DNA from: Hungatella sp.
Lineage (GTDB): Bacteria > Bacillota > Clostridia > Lachnospirales > Lachnospiraceae
DNA length: 64,000 nucleotides
Assembly: GCA_022792815.1 (NCBI GenBank)
Contig: JAAWBS010000009.1
Coordinates: 1-64,000, forward strand
Direction: 5' to 3'
Shown: positions 1 through 9,365 of the stretch, piece after piece
Numbering within the stretch: the first letter of the stretch is position 1
Layout of the letters: each line of letters starts with the position of its first letter
Notes under the pieces: model-generated
What the model saw: only the letters and a program-made list of their open reading frames with translations
Databases searched by the model: none
Told to the model about the DNA's origin: nothing
Position numbers and translations under genes: made by a program

Positions 1-39
1 GAATATAGAGAAATCACAGTATTGTGAGGAGGCATTGTC

Positions 40-1461
40 TTGAAAAATCCGTTGCCGGAAACGTTTCAGGAGGAGATGAGATCGCTCCTGGGCCAGGAAT
101 ATGAATCGTATATAAAAAGTTTTGACACACCGAATATCCCGGGCCTGCGGGTCAACACCCTTCGTCTGACCAGAGAGGCGTGCCAGAAGATCCTTCCCTG
201 TGCCACGACGCCGATCCCGTGGATCTCCAACGGACTTTTCTATGAGGATGGGGCCAGGCTCTCCAAAGATCCCTGTTACTATGGCGGTCTCTACTATCTC
301 CAGGAACCCAGTGCCATGACTCCTGCCTCCCTCCTTCCGGTAAAGCCGGGGGATATGGTTCTGGATCTGTGCGCAGCCCCCGGCGGGAAGAGCACGGAGC
401 TGGGAGCCAGACTGCGGGGAAAGGGCATGCTGGTGGCCAATGACATCAGCAATTCCAGAGCCAAAGGGCTGCTCAAGAATCTGGAACTGTTCGGCATCGC
501 CAACATCTGTGTCGTAAGCGAACCGCCGGAGAGACTCTCCTCCGTATTCCCGGAGTTTTTTGACAGCATTCTCATCGATGCGCCCTGTTCCGGGGAGGGC
601 ATGTTCCGGAAAGATCCTGCCATGATCCGGGAATGGATGAAAAAGGGACCGGACTGTTACCGTGCGGTCCAGAAGGACATTGTGAGAGAAGGGATTTCCA
701 TGGTAAAACCGGGGGGATATCTTCTCTATTCCACCTGTACCTTTTCCAGGCAGGAGGACGAAGAGCTGGTCCGGTGGGTATTGGATACGTTCGGGGAGAT
801 GGAGCTTGTGCCACTGCCTTTGTTTGAGGGGGCCAGCGACGGAATCGGCCTGTCCGGGTGTCTGCGGCTGTTCCCTCACAGGATCCGGGGAGAGGGACAT
901 TTTATGGCTCTTCTTCGGAAAAAGAAGACGGATTCTGCCGCTGAGGACAGTGCAGGGCAGAATCGAAAGAAGGGTGAGATCAATCAGAAGAATCCGGTGG
1001 GAAGGTATCTGTCCGGGAAGGCGGGACAGGGAGACGATCTGGGTCAGGACACGGAATTCTGGAACTTTTTAGGAGATACCGCCCTTGACTGGGACAGGCA
1101 TCGGCTGGTAAAAAGGCAGGACAAGATCTATTATCTGCCGGAGGGCTTTGTGGAGGAGGCCAAACTTCGGTATCTGCGCACCGGGCTTTTCATGGGAACC
1201 ATTAAAAAGGGCCGGTTTGAGCCCAGCCAGGCCATGGCCATGGTGCTCAGCGAAAATCAGTACTCCAACTGCGTCTCCTTTTCAAGGGAAGACGAGAGGG
1301 TGATCCGCTACTTAAAAGGGGAGACGATTGCCCTCACAGACGGGGAAGGACCAAAGAGCGGCTGGTGTCTGGTGTGTGTGGACGGATTCGCCCTGGGCTT
1401 TGCAAAGGGGAATCAGATGACTCTGAAAAATAAATATTATCCGGGCTGGCGGTGGCAGTGA
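40..1461 (+). CDS. rsmF: rRNA (cytosine-C5) methyltransferase, RsmF/NOL1-NOP2-Sun type
   Basis: SAM-dependent enzyme that methylates C5 of a cytosine in 16S rRNA. The SAM-binding loop CAAPGGKS lies at residues 111-118. The two catalytic cysteines are visible as PCSGEG (Cys183) and STCTFS (Cys233). Residues from about 310 to 473 form the RsmF-type C-terminal RNA-binding region, which gives the protein its 473-aa length. The start is a TTG at 40 with GAGGAGG about 8 bases upstream; no ATG lies nearby in frame. The stop overlaps the next start (TGATG), so it is probably translationally coupled to the following pseudouridine synthase. The family is secure; the exact target base is inferred. Confidence 0.92.
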   Translation: MKNPLPETFQEEMRSLLGQEYESYIKSFDTPNIPGLRVNTLRLTREACQKILPCATTPIPWISNGLFYEDGARLSKDPCYYGGLYYLQEPSAMTPASLLPVKPGDMVLDLCAAPGGKSTELGARLRGKGMLVANDISNSRAKGLLKNLELFGIANICVVSEPPERLSSVFPEFFDSILIDAPCSGEGMFRKDPAMIREWMKKGPDCYRAVQKDIVREGISMVKPGGYLLYSTCTFSRQEDEELVRWVLDTFGEMELVPLPLFEGASDGIGLSGCLRLFPHRIRGEGHFMALLRKKKTDSAAEDSAGQNRKKGEINQKNPVGRYLSGKAGQGDDLGQDTEFWNFLGDTALDWDRHRLVKRQDKIYYLPEGFVEEAKLRYLRTGLFMGTIKKGRFEPSQAMAMVLSENQYSNCVSFSREDERVIRYLKGETIALTDGEGPKSGWCLVCVDGFALGFAKGNQMTLKNKYYPGWRWQ

Positions 1462-2222
1462 TGGGAAAAGAGATGCGTTTGGACAAATTGCTGGCAGAGG
1501 TGGGAGTCGGAACCCGAAGCCAGATCAAAGACATGGCAAAGAAGGGAAGAATCCGGGTAAACGGGGCGGCGGAGAAAAAGACCGACAGAAAGGTGAACCC
1601 GGAACAGGATGAGATCACCATAGATCATCTTCCCGTAGTCTATGCCGAGACGGAATATTATATGTTAAACAAGCCCCAGGGGGTGGTGTCGGCCACAGAG
1701 GACTCTATTCACAAGACCGTGCTGGATCTTCTGAAAAACGGACCGGATAGCCCTGTGAGAACGGATCTGTTTCCCGTGGGACGGCTGGACCTGGACACAG
1801 AGGGGCTGCTTCTGATCACCAATGACGGGGAACTGGCACACAATCTCCTGTCCCCCAAGCGGCATGTGGACAAGCGGTACTATGCAAAGGTGGAGGGGGA
1901 ACTTCCCCTGGATGCGGCAGAGCAGTTTGGGAAGGGGATCACTCTTTTGGACGGAACCCGGACCATGGCTGCCAGGCTGGAGATTCTGGAGGAGTATGGC
2001 ACAGAAGAAAGCCCGGGCGCAGAGATCGTGCTGACCATCCATGAGGGGAAATTCCATCAGGTAAAGAGGATGTTTGAGGCCCTGGGATGCAAGGTGGCGT
2101 TTCTGAAGCGGCTTTCCATGGGGAGCCTTATGCTGGATGAGAGCCTTAGCCCCGGGGAGTTTCGGAGGCTTTCCCGGGAGGAGGTGGAGGCGCTTCGGGG
2201 GCTTGGAGAAAGCCGGGAATAG
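1461..2222 (+). CDS. 16S rRNA pseudouridine synthase, RsuA/RluB family
   Basis: Converts a uridine in rRNA to pseudouridine. The N-terminal S4 RNA-binding domain covers about residues 5-50. KPQGV at 71-75 is family motif I, and GRLDLDTEGLL carries the catalytic Asp110. I start at ATG 1461 because it forms a TGATG overlap with the preceding methyltransferase stop; a GTG at 1452 is the only alternative and adds three residues. Length (253 aa) is normal for the RsuA type. It belongs to a run of RNA-modification genes at the left end of the window. Confidence 0.9.
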   Translation: MGKEMRLDKLLAEVGVGTRSQIKDMAKKGRIRVNGAAEKKTDRKVNPEQDEITIDHLPVVYAETEYYMLNKPQGVVSATEDSIHKTVLDLLKNGPDSPVRTDLFPVGRLDLDTEGLLLITNDGELAHNLLSPKRHVDKRYYAKVEGELPLDAAEQFGKGITLLDGTRTMAARLEILEEYGTEESPGAEIVLTIHEGKFHQVKRMFEALGCKVAFLKRLSMGSLMLDESLSPGEFRRLSREEVEALRGLGESRE

Positions 2223-2284
2223 CCTATAATCCGCCCTGCACCAGCAGAGCGTTTGGTGAGATTTGACGAGAGAGGACAGGCGAT

Positions 2285-2959
2285 ATGGAACGATTAAAAG
2301 GAAAGAGGGCATTCCTGTTTGATCTGGATGGAACCCTGGTGGATTCCATGTGGATGTGGAAGAGCATTGACATCGAGTTTTTGGGAAGTTACGGCCATGA
2401 ATGTCCGCCGGAGCTTCAGAGGGCCATCGAGGGGATGAGTTTTTCCGAGACTGCCATATATTTTAAGGAGCGTTTTGGACTTCCGCTGACGACAGAGGAG
2501 ATCAAGGCGGTGTGGACTCGTATGTCCATCGACAAATACCGCCATGAGGTTCCCCCGAAGAGAGGGGCCATGGAGTTTCTGGCCTACGCCGGGGAGCAGG
2601 GGATCTTTTGCGGCATCGCCACCAGCAACGGTCGGGATATGGTGGACGCGGTTCTGGATTCTCTCGGGATGCGGCCCTTTTTTCAGGCAGTGACCACGGC
2701 CTGTGAGGTGAAGGCAGGCAAACCGGAGCCGGACATCTATCTGAAGGTGGCAAAGGATCTGGGAGTGGAGCCGGCAGAGTGCATGGTGTTTGAGGATGTG
2801 CCGGCAGGGATCCTGGCCGGAAAGAGGGCAGGGATGACCGTGTGTGCGGTGGACGATGAGTTCTCCAGAGTCATGGAGGCGGAGAAGCGGTCCATGGCCG
2901 ATTATTTTATTCGGGATTATTTTGAACTTCTGGACAGCAGGTCACAGGGCCTGATCTGA
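2285..2959 (+). CDS. HAD-superfamily phosphatase, beta-phosphoglucomutase-like
   Basis: Haloacid-dehalogenase-type hydrolase or mutase of about 224 aa. Motif I DLDGT is at residues 13-17 with the nucleophile Asp13; a helical cap follows. Motif II is the ATSNG stretch, motif III the lysine in GKPEPD, and motif IV the acidic VFEDVPAG. This order is typical of subfamily IA, which acts on small phosphorylated sugars or nucleotides. The substrate cannot be read from the sequence. It lies 62 bases after the pseudouridine synthase and 18 bases before the ygiQ-like gene, so it is probably in the same operon. Confidence 0.85.
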   Translation: MERLKGKRAFLFDLDGTLVDSMWMWKSIDIEFLGSYGHECPPELQRAIEGMSFSETAIYFKERFGLPLTTEEIKAVWTRMSIDKYRHEVPPKRGAMEFLAYAGEQGIFCGIATSNGRDMVDAVLDSLGMRPFFQAVTTACEVKAGKPEPDIYLKVAKDLGVEPAECMVFEDVPAGILAGKRAGMTVCAVDDEFSRVMEAEKRSMADYFIRDYFELLDSRSQGLI

Positions 2960-2977
2960 GGAAAGGATTGTGACGGT

Positions 2978-4975
2978 ATGAAGCCAGATTATTTGCCCAT
3001 AAGCCGGGCGGACATGAGCAGACGGGGATGGAATCAGTGTGACTTTGTGTATGTCTGCGGGGATGCCTATGTGGATCACCCGTCTTTTGGCCATGCCATT
3101 ATTTCCAGGCTGCTGGAATCCCACGGATATAAGGTGGGAATCATCGCCCAGCCGGACTGGAAGGATCAAAAGAGCATCGCCGTTCTGGGGCGGCCCAGGC
3201 TGGGATTTCTGGTTTCAGCCGGCAACATGGATTCCATGGTGAATCACTACTCGGTGTCAAAGAAGCAGAGAAGCGAGGATGCCTACACTCCGGGAGGAGT
3301 CATGGGGAGACGGCCGGACTATGCCACGGTCGTGTACTGCAATCTGATCCGCTCTGTCTATAAGGACAGCCCCATCGTCATCGGCGGGATTGAGGCCAGC
3401 CTCAGACGCCTGGCCCACTATGACTACTGGTCTGACCGGTTAAAGCGTTCTATCCTTCTGGATTCCCAGGCAGATCTGATCTCCTACGGCATGGGAGAGC
3501 GTTCCATGATAGAGATCGCCGATGCCCTGGATAGCGGCATCCACATAAAAGACATCACCTTTGTGGACGGGACCGTGTACAGGACCAAGAGTCTGGAAAC
3601 GGTGTACGACTATGAACTGCTGCCGGATTATCAGGAGCTTTTGGGGGACAGGAGAGAATATGCCAGAAGTTTTTTCACACAGTACCAGAACACGGACCCT
3701 TTTACGGGGAGACGCCTCGCAGAGCCCTACGGCGGGCAGGTGTATGTGGTTCAGAATCCTCCGGCAAAGCCTTTAAACCAGGAGGAGATGGACCGGGTCT
3801 ATGATCTGCCGTATATGAGAAACTATCACCCATCCTACGAGGACCAGGGAGGGATTCCGGCCATCCGGGAGGTCAAGTTCAGCCTGATCAGCAACCGGGG
3901 GTGTTTCGGCGCCTGCAGCTTCTGCGCCCTGACCTTTCACCAGGGAAGGATCATTCAGACCAGAAGCCATGAGTCTCTGCTTAAGGAGGCCGAGCTGTTT
4001 AAGGAGGAGCCGGATTTCAAGGGATATATCCACGATGTGGGAGGTCCCACGGCCAATTTCCGCTATCCGGCCTGCGGCAAGCAGACGACCAAGGGGGCTT
4101 GCAAAAACCGGCAGTGTCTGTTTCCGGAACCCTGTAAGAACTTAAAGGCAGACCACGGCGACTATTTGGAGCTTCTGCGGAAACTGCGGGCATTGCCCAA
4201 GGTGAAAAAGGTATTTATCCGCTCCGGCATCCGGTTTGACTATGTGCTGGCAGATCCCGGGCGGACATTTCTGCGGGAGCTCTGCGAGCACCATGTCAGC
4301 GGTCAGCTGAAGGTGGCGCCGGAGCATGTGGCAGACCCGGTGCTTAAGCGGATGGGAAAACCGGAGAACCAGGTGTACCGCCGGTTTGTGAGGGAGTACA
4401 ATGAGATGAACCAGAAGCTGGGTAAGAAGCAGTATCTGGTGCCTTATCTCATGTCCTCTCACCCGGGTTCCACCATGAAAGAGGCGGTGGAGCTGGCAGA
4501 GTATCTTCGGGATCTGGGTTACATGCCGGAACAGGTCCAGGATTTCTATCCCACTCCATCCACCATCTCCACCTGTATGTACTATACCGGCTACGACTGC
4601 CGGACCATGGAGAAGGTATATGTGCCCACCAACCCCCATGAGAAGGCTATGCAGAGAGCCCTGATCCAGTATCGGAACCCAAAGAATTATGATCTGGTGG
4701 CAGAGGCTCTGAGACTGGCAGGGAGGACGGATCTTATAGGATTTGGCAGGAAATGTCTGATACGGCCCAAGGATGGGAATCCTTATGGGAGACGGGACAA
4801 AAGGACGGGAACCGGAAGTTTTGACGGCGGGAAGGAAAGCAAAGAGCCAAGGGGAAAAGGGAGCCGGAATCTGCGGGGCGTCCAGACGGCGGAGAAAGAC
4901 CGGGGGACAGGCAGACAGGAAAAAACAGGAAAGAAGAAAAAGACGATTCGAAATGTGCATAAAAAGAAAGGCTGA
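2978..4975 (+). CDS. YgiQ-family radical SAM protein
   Basis: Large radical SAM protein of 665 aa, the usual size for YgiQ. The N-terminal YgiQ-specific region spans about 1-300. The [4Fe-4S]-binding CX3CX2C is Cys309, Cys313 and Cys316 in the RGCFGACSFC stretch, followed by a TIM-barrel core. The last 70 residues are a Lys/Arg-rich, low-complexity tail that probably binds nucleic acid. The biochemical role of the family is not firmly known. The start ATG follows GAGGAAAGG. Confidence 0.92.
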   Translation: MKPDYLPISRADMSRRGWNQCDFVYVCGDAYVDHPSFGHAIISRLLESHGYKVGIIAQPDWKDQKSIAVLGRPRLGFLVSAGNMDSMVNHYSVSKKQRSEDAYTPGGVMGRRPDYATVVYCNLIRSVYKDSPIVIGGIEASLRRLAHYDYWSDRLKRSILLDSQADLISYGMGERSMIEIADALDSGIHIKDITFVDGTVYRTKSLETVYDYELLPDYQELLGDRREYARSFFTQYQNTDPFTGRRLAEPYGGQVYVVQNPPAKPLNQEEMDRVYDLPYMRNYHPSYEDQGGIPAIREVKFSLISNRGCFGACSFCALTFHQGRIIQTRSHESLLKEAELFKEEPDFKGYIHDVGGPTANFRYPACGKQTTKGACKNRQCLFPEPCKNLKADHGDYLELLRKLRALPKVKKVFIRSGIRFDYVLADPGRTFLRELCEHHVSGQLKVAPEHVADPVLKRMGKPENQVYRRFVREYNEMNQKLGKKQYLVPYLMSSHPGSTMKEAVELAEYLRDLGYMPEQVQDFYPTPSTISTCMYYTGYDCRTMEKVYVPTNPHEKAMQRALIQYRNPKNYDLVAEALRLAGRTDLIGFGRKCLIRPKDGNPYGRRDKRTGTGSFDGGKESKEPRGKGSRNLRGVQTAEKDRGTGRQEKTGKKKKTIRNVHKKKG

Positions 4976-5029
4976 CAGATTGTCTGAGATTCTCAGATGG
5001 CCACGGAAGGCCATGGAAAGGAATGTTCT

Positions 5030-5788
5030 ATGAAAATTGCAGTGATTACAGGCGCTTCCTCCGGAATGGGGAGAGAAGCTGCGGTTCAGATCTCGGACCG
5101 GTTTGGGGGGCTGGAAGAGCTGTGGCTCATCGCCAGGAGAAAGGAGCGGCTTGAGGAGCTGGAAGGACGTCTCACGGCGGGGATCCGGTGCTTTGCCTTG
5201 GATGTGACCTGCAGAGAAGACCGGGAACGATTGAAGGAGGCTTTGGAGAGGGAGAAGCCGGAGGTAAAGATTCTGGTCAACAGCGCCGGATTCGGAAAGA
5301 TCGGCAACGTGGGAGAGACGGACGAGGAGACCGAGTGCGCTATGGTCCGATTAAACTGTGAGGCCCTCTGCGCCATGACCCATCTGGTGCTGCCCTACAT
5401 GAGTCCCAACAGCAGGATCTTCCAGTTTGCCTCCTCCGCCGCTTTCCTGCCTCAGCCTAAATTTGCCATTTATGCGGCGACCAAATCCTTTGTGCTCAGC
5501 TATTCCAGAGCCCTTGGCAGGGAACTGAAGGACAGGGAGATCTATGTGACGGCCGTATGCCCAGGGCCGGTGGATACAGAGTTTTTTGACATCGCAGAGA
5601 CCACGGCAGAGATTCCCTTATATAAAAAGCTGGTTATGGCCAACCCCAGGAAGGTGGTCAGGAAAGCTTTGAGAGACGGCTATATGGGAAAATCCGTGTC
5701 AGTCTACGGCGCTACCATGAATGCCTTTCGGGCGCTGTGCAAGGTGATTCCTCATGAGATACTGCTGGGGATTTTAAAGACCGATTAA
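5030..5788 (+). CDS. Short-chain dehydrogenase/reductase (SDR)
   Basis: NAD(P)-dependent oxidoreductase with a Rossmann fold. The nucleotide-binding TGASSGMG is at residues 7-14, NSAG at 84-87, the catalytic Ser near 135, and the YxxxK pair is Tyr148/Lys152. At 252 aa it is a classical SDR. I start at ATG 5030, preceded by GGAAAGGA; an upstream in-frame ATG at 4997 adds 11 residues that do not resemble the family. It lies 54 bases after the ygiQ-like gene. The substrate is unknown. Confidence 0.88.
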   Translation: MKIAVITGASSGMGREAAVQISDRFGGLEELWLIARRKERLEELEGRLTAGIRCFALDVTCREDRERLKEALEREKPEVKILVNSAGFGKIGNVGETDEETECAMVRLNCEALCAMTHLVLPYMSPNSRIFQFASSAAFLPQPKFAIYAATKSFVLSYSRALGRELKDREIYVTAVCPGPVDTEFFDIAETTAEIPLYKKLVMANPRKVVRKALRDGYMGKSVSVYGATMNAFRALCKVIPHEILLGILKTD

Positions 5789-5832
5789 ACAGGCAGTGAG
5801 GACTCTGACAGCGGAAAAGGAGCACAAGATTC

Positions 5833-6405
5833 ATGAGAGGAAAACCAAAAAAAGGGCAGTACGGATATCGAAATTATCACAGAAACCTTCAGCTTGCCAA
5901 GGTGATCTTCGGCGGAGCCATGATCCTGGTTCAGCTGGGCGCCAGAAAATTCACGGACAATCAGGCGGCGAAAAACATCCTGACCGTCATGGCCATCCTG
6001 TCGGTTCTGCCCACTGCCAATGTGGCCTCCTCCCTCCTGGCGTCCTGGATCTATAAGACTCCGGGGAAGGAATTTTATGAGAGAGTCAGGCTTTTTGAGG
6101 AGAAGGGCCTGATCTTATATGACCTGATCATCACGTCAAAAGAACAGATCATGGCCATGGACGCCATTATGGTCCACCCCCTGGGAGTCTTTGCCCTCGT
6201 AAGCTCTCCGAAGACTGACGGGAAGAAGGCGGAGGTGTTCTTAAATGATATCTTTAAGGCCCATCGCCTGACTCCTCATGTGAAGGTGATAAAGGAGGAG
6301 AGAGCATTTTTGAAAAGGCTGGACAGTTTGAGACCGGCTGGGGAATTGGAGGATGACGGAAGCTTGGAGTATGGGGCAGATGTGCTGAAGCATCTGTCCA
6401 TGTAG
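5833..6405 (+). CDS. Conserved-looking membrane protein of unknown function
   Basis: I do not recognise this 190-aa protein. It has a basic N-terminus, two hydrophobic segments at about residues 22-38 and 46-72 (probable membrane hairpin), and a soluble C-terminal domain of about 110 residues rich in charged residues. It sits between the SDR gene and an RluA-type synthase with short gaps on both sides (44 and 11 bases), so it is probably cotranscribed. Codon use looks like that of its neighbours. No catalytic motif is evident. Confidence 0.7.
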   Translation: MRGKPKKGQYGYRNYHRNLQLAKVIFGGAMILVQLGARKFTDNQAAKNILTVMAILSVLPTANVASSLLASWIYKTPGKEFYERVRLFEEKGLILYDLIITSKEQIMAMDAIMVHPLGVFALVSSPKTDGKKAEVFLNDIFKAHRLTPHVKVIKEERAFLKRLDSLRPAGELEDDGSLEYGADVLKHLSM

Positions 6406-6416
6406 GAGAGAAAACT

Positions 6417-7385
6417 ATGAAATCCATCAGGATCGGGGACAATGAGGCAGGACAGCGCCTGGACAAGCTGCTGGAGAAGTACTTGAATCTGGCGGGAAAG
6501 GGATTTATCTACAAGATGATCCGGAAAAAGAACATCACCCTCAACGGAAAAAAGTGCACCGGAGCCGAGAGACTGGCAGCGGGAGATGAGGTGAAGCTGT
6601 TTCTGTCGGATGAGACCATCGGAAAGTTTTCCCAGGTGAAGGTCCAAAAGGGGAAACAGACTCGGCTGGACGTTATCTATGAGGATGAACATATTCTGCT
6701 GATCAACAAGCCGGCAGGCATGCTGTCCCAGAAGGCGGAAGCGGAGGACGAATCCCTCGTGGAGCATGTGACCGGCTACCTTTTGGAGACGGGGGCGCTT
6801 AAACCGGAGGATCTGAGAACCTTCCGGCCGTCTGTGTGCAATCGCCTGGACCGGAACACCAGCGGCCTGATCGTGGCGGGAAAATCTCTGGCAGGCCTCC
6901 GGGTGATGGCAAAGGTTTTTAAAGACCGGAGCCTTCACAAGTTCTACTACTGTGTGGTGAGAGGGGGCCTGAGAGAGAGACAGACCATCCGGGGATTTCT
7001 TCTGAAAGACGAGAAGACCAACCAGGTGACGGTTTATGACAGGCAGGTGGAGGGGAGCCTTCCCATCATCACTTCCTACGAACCGGTCTCCCAAGCCGGG
7101 GGGTACACCCTTCTTAAGGTGGAGCTGATCACGGGACGCACCCATCAGATCCGGGCTCACTTGGCCTGCGCCGGCCATCCTCTGGTGGGGGATGTGAAGT
7201 ACGGGGATGAGCAGGTGAATCGGGAGGCTAAAAAAAGGTTTGGCATCAGGCGGCAGATGCTCCATTCCTGTCGGATCGAATTTCCTGAGCTTGAGAAGCC
7301 TCTTGAGTACTTATCCGGAAAAAGTTTTCAGGCGCCGCTGCCGGAGGAGTTTGGAAGAGTGTGTCCGGAGTGGGGGAAACTGTGA
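6417..7385 (+). CDS. RluA-family 23S rRNA pseudouridine synthase
   Basis: Makes pseudouridine in 23S rRNA (RluC/RluD group). The N-terminal S4 domain covers about 10-60; the catalytic Asp145 lies in NRLDRNTSGL, where many family members have HRLD; the RTHQIRAHL motif near residue 242 is also present. Its 322 aa match the family. It starts 11 bases after the preceding gene and its stop forms TGATG with the next start. It is the third rRNA-modifying enzyme in 7.4 kb. Confidence 0.92.
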   Translation: MKSIRIGDNEAGQRLDKLLEKYLNLAGKGFIYKMIRKKNITLNGKKCTGAERLAAGDEVKLFLSDETIGKFSQVKVQKGKQTRLDVIYEDEHILLINKPAGMLSQKAEAEDESLVEHVTGYLLETGALKPEDLRTFRPSVCNRLDRNTSGLIVAGKSLAGLRVMAKVFKDRSLHKFYYCVVRGGLRERQTIRGFLLKDEKTNQVTVYDRQVEGSLPIITSYEPVSQAGGYTLLKVELITGRTHQIRAHLACAGHPLVGDVKYGDEQVNREAKKRFGIRRQMLHSCRIEFPELEKPLEYLSGKSFQAPLPEEFGRVCPEWGKL

Positions 7386-8056
7386 TGAAGGACCAGAAAA
7401 CAGGTATGAGTCAAGCTGCGGCAGGAAACCGGAACATGGCAAGGAGAATCGCGGTATTGGGAGTCCTGTGTATTCTCACAGGGACAGCATTGTTTTTCAG
7501 GCGGGGAAGGGATACAGGAGTCCGGATCAGGCCCGAGAGGGATTATCCTGTCGGGGAGGTGATCTCCTATTGTCAGAAAGATGACCGGTGGGAGGAAGAC
7601 AAACTGGGCCCCTCCGGTTATACCATGGCAAGATCCGGATGTCTCACCAGCTGCATCGCCTCGGCTCTGTCCACGGAGCACCTGACAACAGGGGCGGGTG
7701 CTGCCGTGACTGCCGGGGAGCTGAATCAGATATTCTCGGAATATGGCGTGTACAATGACCAGGGGGACATCGTCTGGGGCCGGATCGAGGAGGCATTGCC
7801 CCAGGCCCGGGTTCTGGTGGCGTCCTCTGTGAATGGACAGGAGATCGAAGAGCTTTTGGCACAGGGCCGTTATCCGGCTGTGAAAGTGAAGGTGGGCGGA
7901 AACGGAGCGGCTCACTGGGTTCTGCTGATAGGCAGTGAGAACGGAGAGTATCTGTGTATGGATCCTCTGGAAGACGACGGGAAACCGGTTCTCTTAAGCA
8001 GACACGGGGGAGTCGTGTATCGAATGCGCTGTGTCTGTTGGGGAGCTGAGGACTGA
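7385..8056 (+). CDS. Membrane-anchored C39-like cysteine peptidase family protein
   Basis: Protein of 223 aa with a short cytoplasmic N-terminus, one hydrophobic segment at about residues 21-38, and an outside domain resembling C39-like papain-fold proteins. The expected triad is present in order: Cys86 in SGCLTSC, His177 in AAHWVLL, and Asp193 in CMDP. I start at ATG 7385, which overlaps the preceding stop (TGATG); a start at 7361 would add eight residues inside the previous gene. Whether it cleaves peptides or is a pseudo-enzyme is not known. Confidence 0.75.
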   Translation: MKDQKTGMSQAAAGNRNMARRIAVLGVLCILTGTALFFRRGRDTGVRIRPERDYPVGEVISYCQKDDRWEEDKLGPSGYTMARSGCLTSCIASALSTEHLTTGAGAAVTAGELNQIFSEYGVYNDQGDIVWGRIEEALPQARVLVASSVNGQEIEELLAQGRYPAVKVKVGGNGAAHWVLLIGSENGEYLCMDPLEDDGKPVLLSRHGGVVYRMRCVCWGAED

Positions 8057-8098
8057 CCGGAGAGATCTTTTCTTTGCAGAAGGCAGGGGTGACGGAAG

Positions 8099-9286
8099 AT
8101 GAAGATTGACTATGATAAACTTTTGACGGCAGCAGAGAGGATCCATATTATGGTTCTTCGGATTCTGACCGTGCTGCTGGCTCTTTCTATGTGGCTGCTC
8201 TTAATCGGCGGGGCGGCGGCAGGATATCGGTGGATTCGGTACGGAGTGACAGTGTCAGGAGTTGTCCTTCTGATCCTGTTTGTGCTTCTGTACCTGGGAT
8301 TTCAGGGACTTTTGGTGTGGATGAGCCTTCTGTGCAGGCGGCTTCGAATCGCCAAAAGGGTTCTGGTGTGGACCTTCATGTGGATCCCGGTTGTGAATTT
8401 CGGTCTTGCCCTCTATGTGAGAGGACTGGCCAGGCAGGAGATCGATCACACTCGCTATAAGATCAGCCTGGACGATGTGAGGGCGGAGAACCAGATCTGC
8501 GGCACCCGTTACCCTCTTCTCATGGTTCACGGGGTGGGATTTCGGGATTTTCGCTATTTTAACTACTGGGGCAGGATCCCCAGAGAGCTGGCCCGCAACG
8601 GGGCCAGGGTTTACTACGGCCACCAGGAGGCCTGGGGAACCGTGGAGGCCAACGCAGAAGCCCTGAGGGAGAAGATCACGGCGATCATGGATGAGACCGG
8701 CTGCAAAAAGGTGAATATTATCGCCCATTCCAAGGGAGGTCTGGATTCCAGATATCTGATCAGCGCCCTTCATATGGAGCAGGAGGTGGCTTCCCTCACG
8801 ACCATCAATACTCCCCATCAAGGCTCTCTGCTGGCGGACTTTTTAAAACGGCTTCCGGACCGAGTCTACCGCATGGCATGTCACTGGATTGACATGTATT
8901 TCGGAAGGCTGGGCGACCGGCATCCGGATGCCTACCATGCCAGTTATCAGCTGTCCGCCGCCTATGCAAGAGAATTTAACCGGAGATACAAGGATGTTCC
9001 CGGGGTCTATTATCAGAGCTATGGAAGTCTCATGAGATCCGGGTTCAGCAGCAAGCTTTTATGTGTTCCCTACTGGATCCTGAAAAAGCTGGACGGGCCC
9101 AATGACGGTCTGGTGACGGCTCAGTCGGCGCAGTGGACCAACTTTCGGGGCATTGTCACCAGTTCCCGGCTCCGAGGAATCTCTCACGGGGACATGATCG
9201 ATCTGACCAGAGAGGACTATCAGGGATTTGACGTGCTGGAGTTCTATGTGAAACTGGTGGAGGAGCTGAAAAATATGGGGTTTTGA
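8099..9286 (+). CDS. Alpha/beta-hydrolase, lipase-like, with N-terminal membrane segments
   Basis: Probable membrane-attached esterase or lipase of 395 aa. Residues 15-110 contain three or four hydrophobic segments. The hydrolase domain begins near 135 with LMVHGVGF (oxyanion-hole type HG), and the nucleophile elbow is AHSKGG with Ser211. SHGDM near residue 363 is a candidate for the catalytic His. The layout resembles class-2 lipases that act on acyl glycerols. Substrate unknown. It begins 42 bases after the peptidase-like gene. Confidence 0.8.
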   Translation: MKIDYDKLLTAAERIHIMVLRILTVLLALSMWLLLIGGAAAGYRWIRYGVTVSGVVLLILFVLLYLGFQGLLVWMSLLCRRLRIAKRVLVWTFMWIPVVNFGLALYVRGLARQEIDHTRYKISLDDVRAENQICGTRYPLLMVHGVGFRDFRYFNYWGRIPRELARNGARVYYGHQEAWGTVEANAEALREKITAIMDETGCKKVNIIAHSKGGLDSRYLISALHMEQEVASLTTINTPHQGSLLADFLKRLPDRVYRMACHWIDMYFGRLGDRHPDAYHASYQLSAAYAREFNRRYKDVPGVYYQSYGSLMRSGFSSKLLCVPYWILKKLDGPNDGLVTAQSAQWTNFRGIVTSSRLRGISHGDMIDLTREDYQGFDVLEFYVKLVEELKNMGF

Positions 9287-9303
9287 CCTAGGAGGATAAA
9301 CAG

Positions 9304-9360
9304 ATGATCTTACATGTGGTCACCGGCGGAGCAAAGATCGCAGGGATGTTTCGGAGGTAG
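9304..9360 (+). CDS. Possible 18-aa leader peptide in front of recU
   Basis: A short reading frame encoding MILHVVTGGAKIAGMFRR. It has an excellent ribosome binding site: AGGAGG at 9290-9295, eight bases before the ATG. Its last codons contain GGAGG (9353-9357), which is also the binding site for recU, whose ATG lies five bases after this stop. This fits translational coupling. The peptide is too short for any family call, and it could be a chance frame or a decayed gene start. Confidence 0.3.
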   Translation: MILHVVTGGAKIAGMFRR

Positions 9361-9365
9361 CGGTC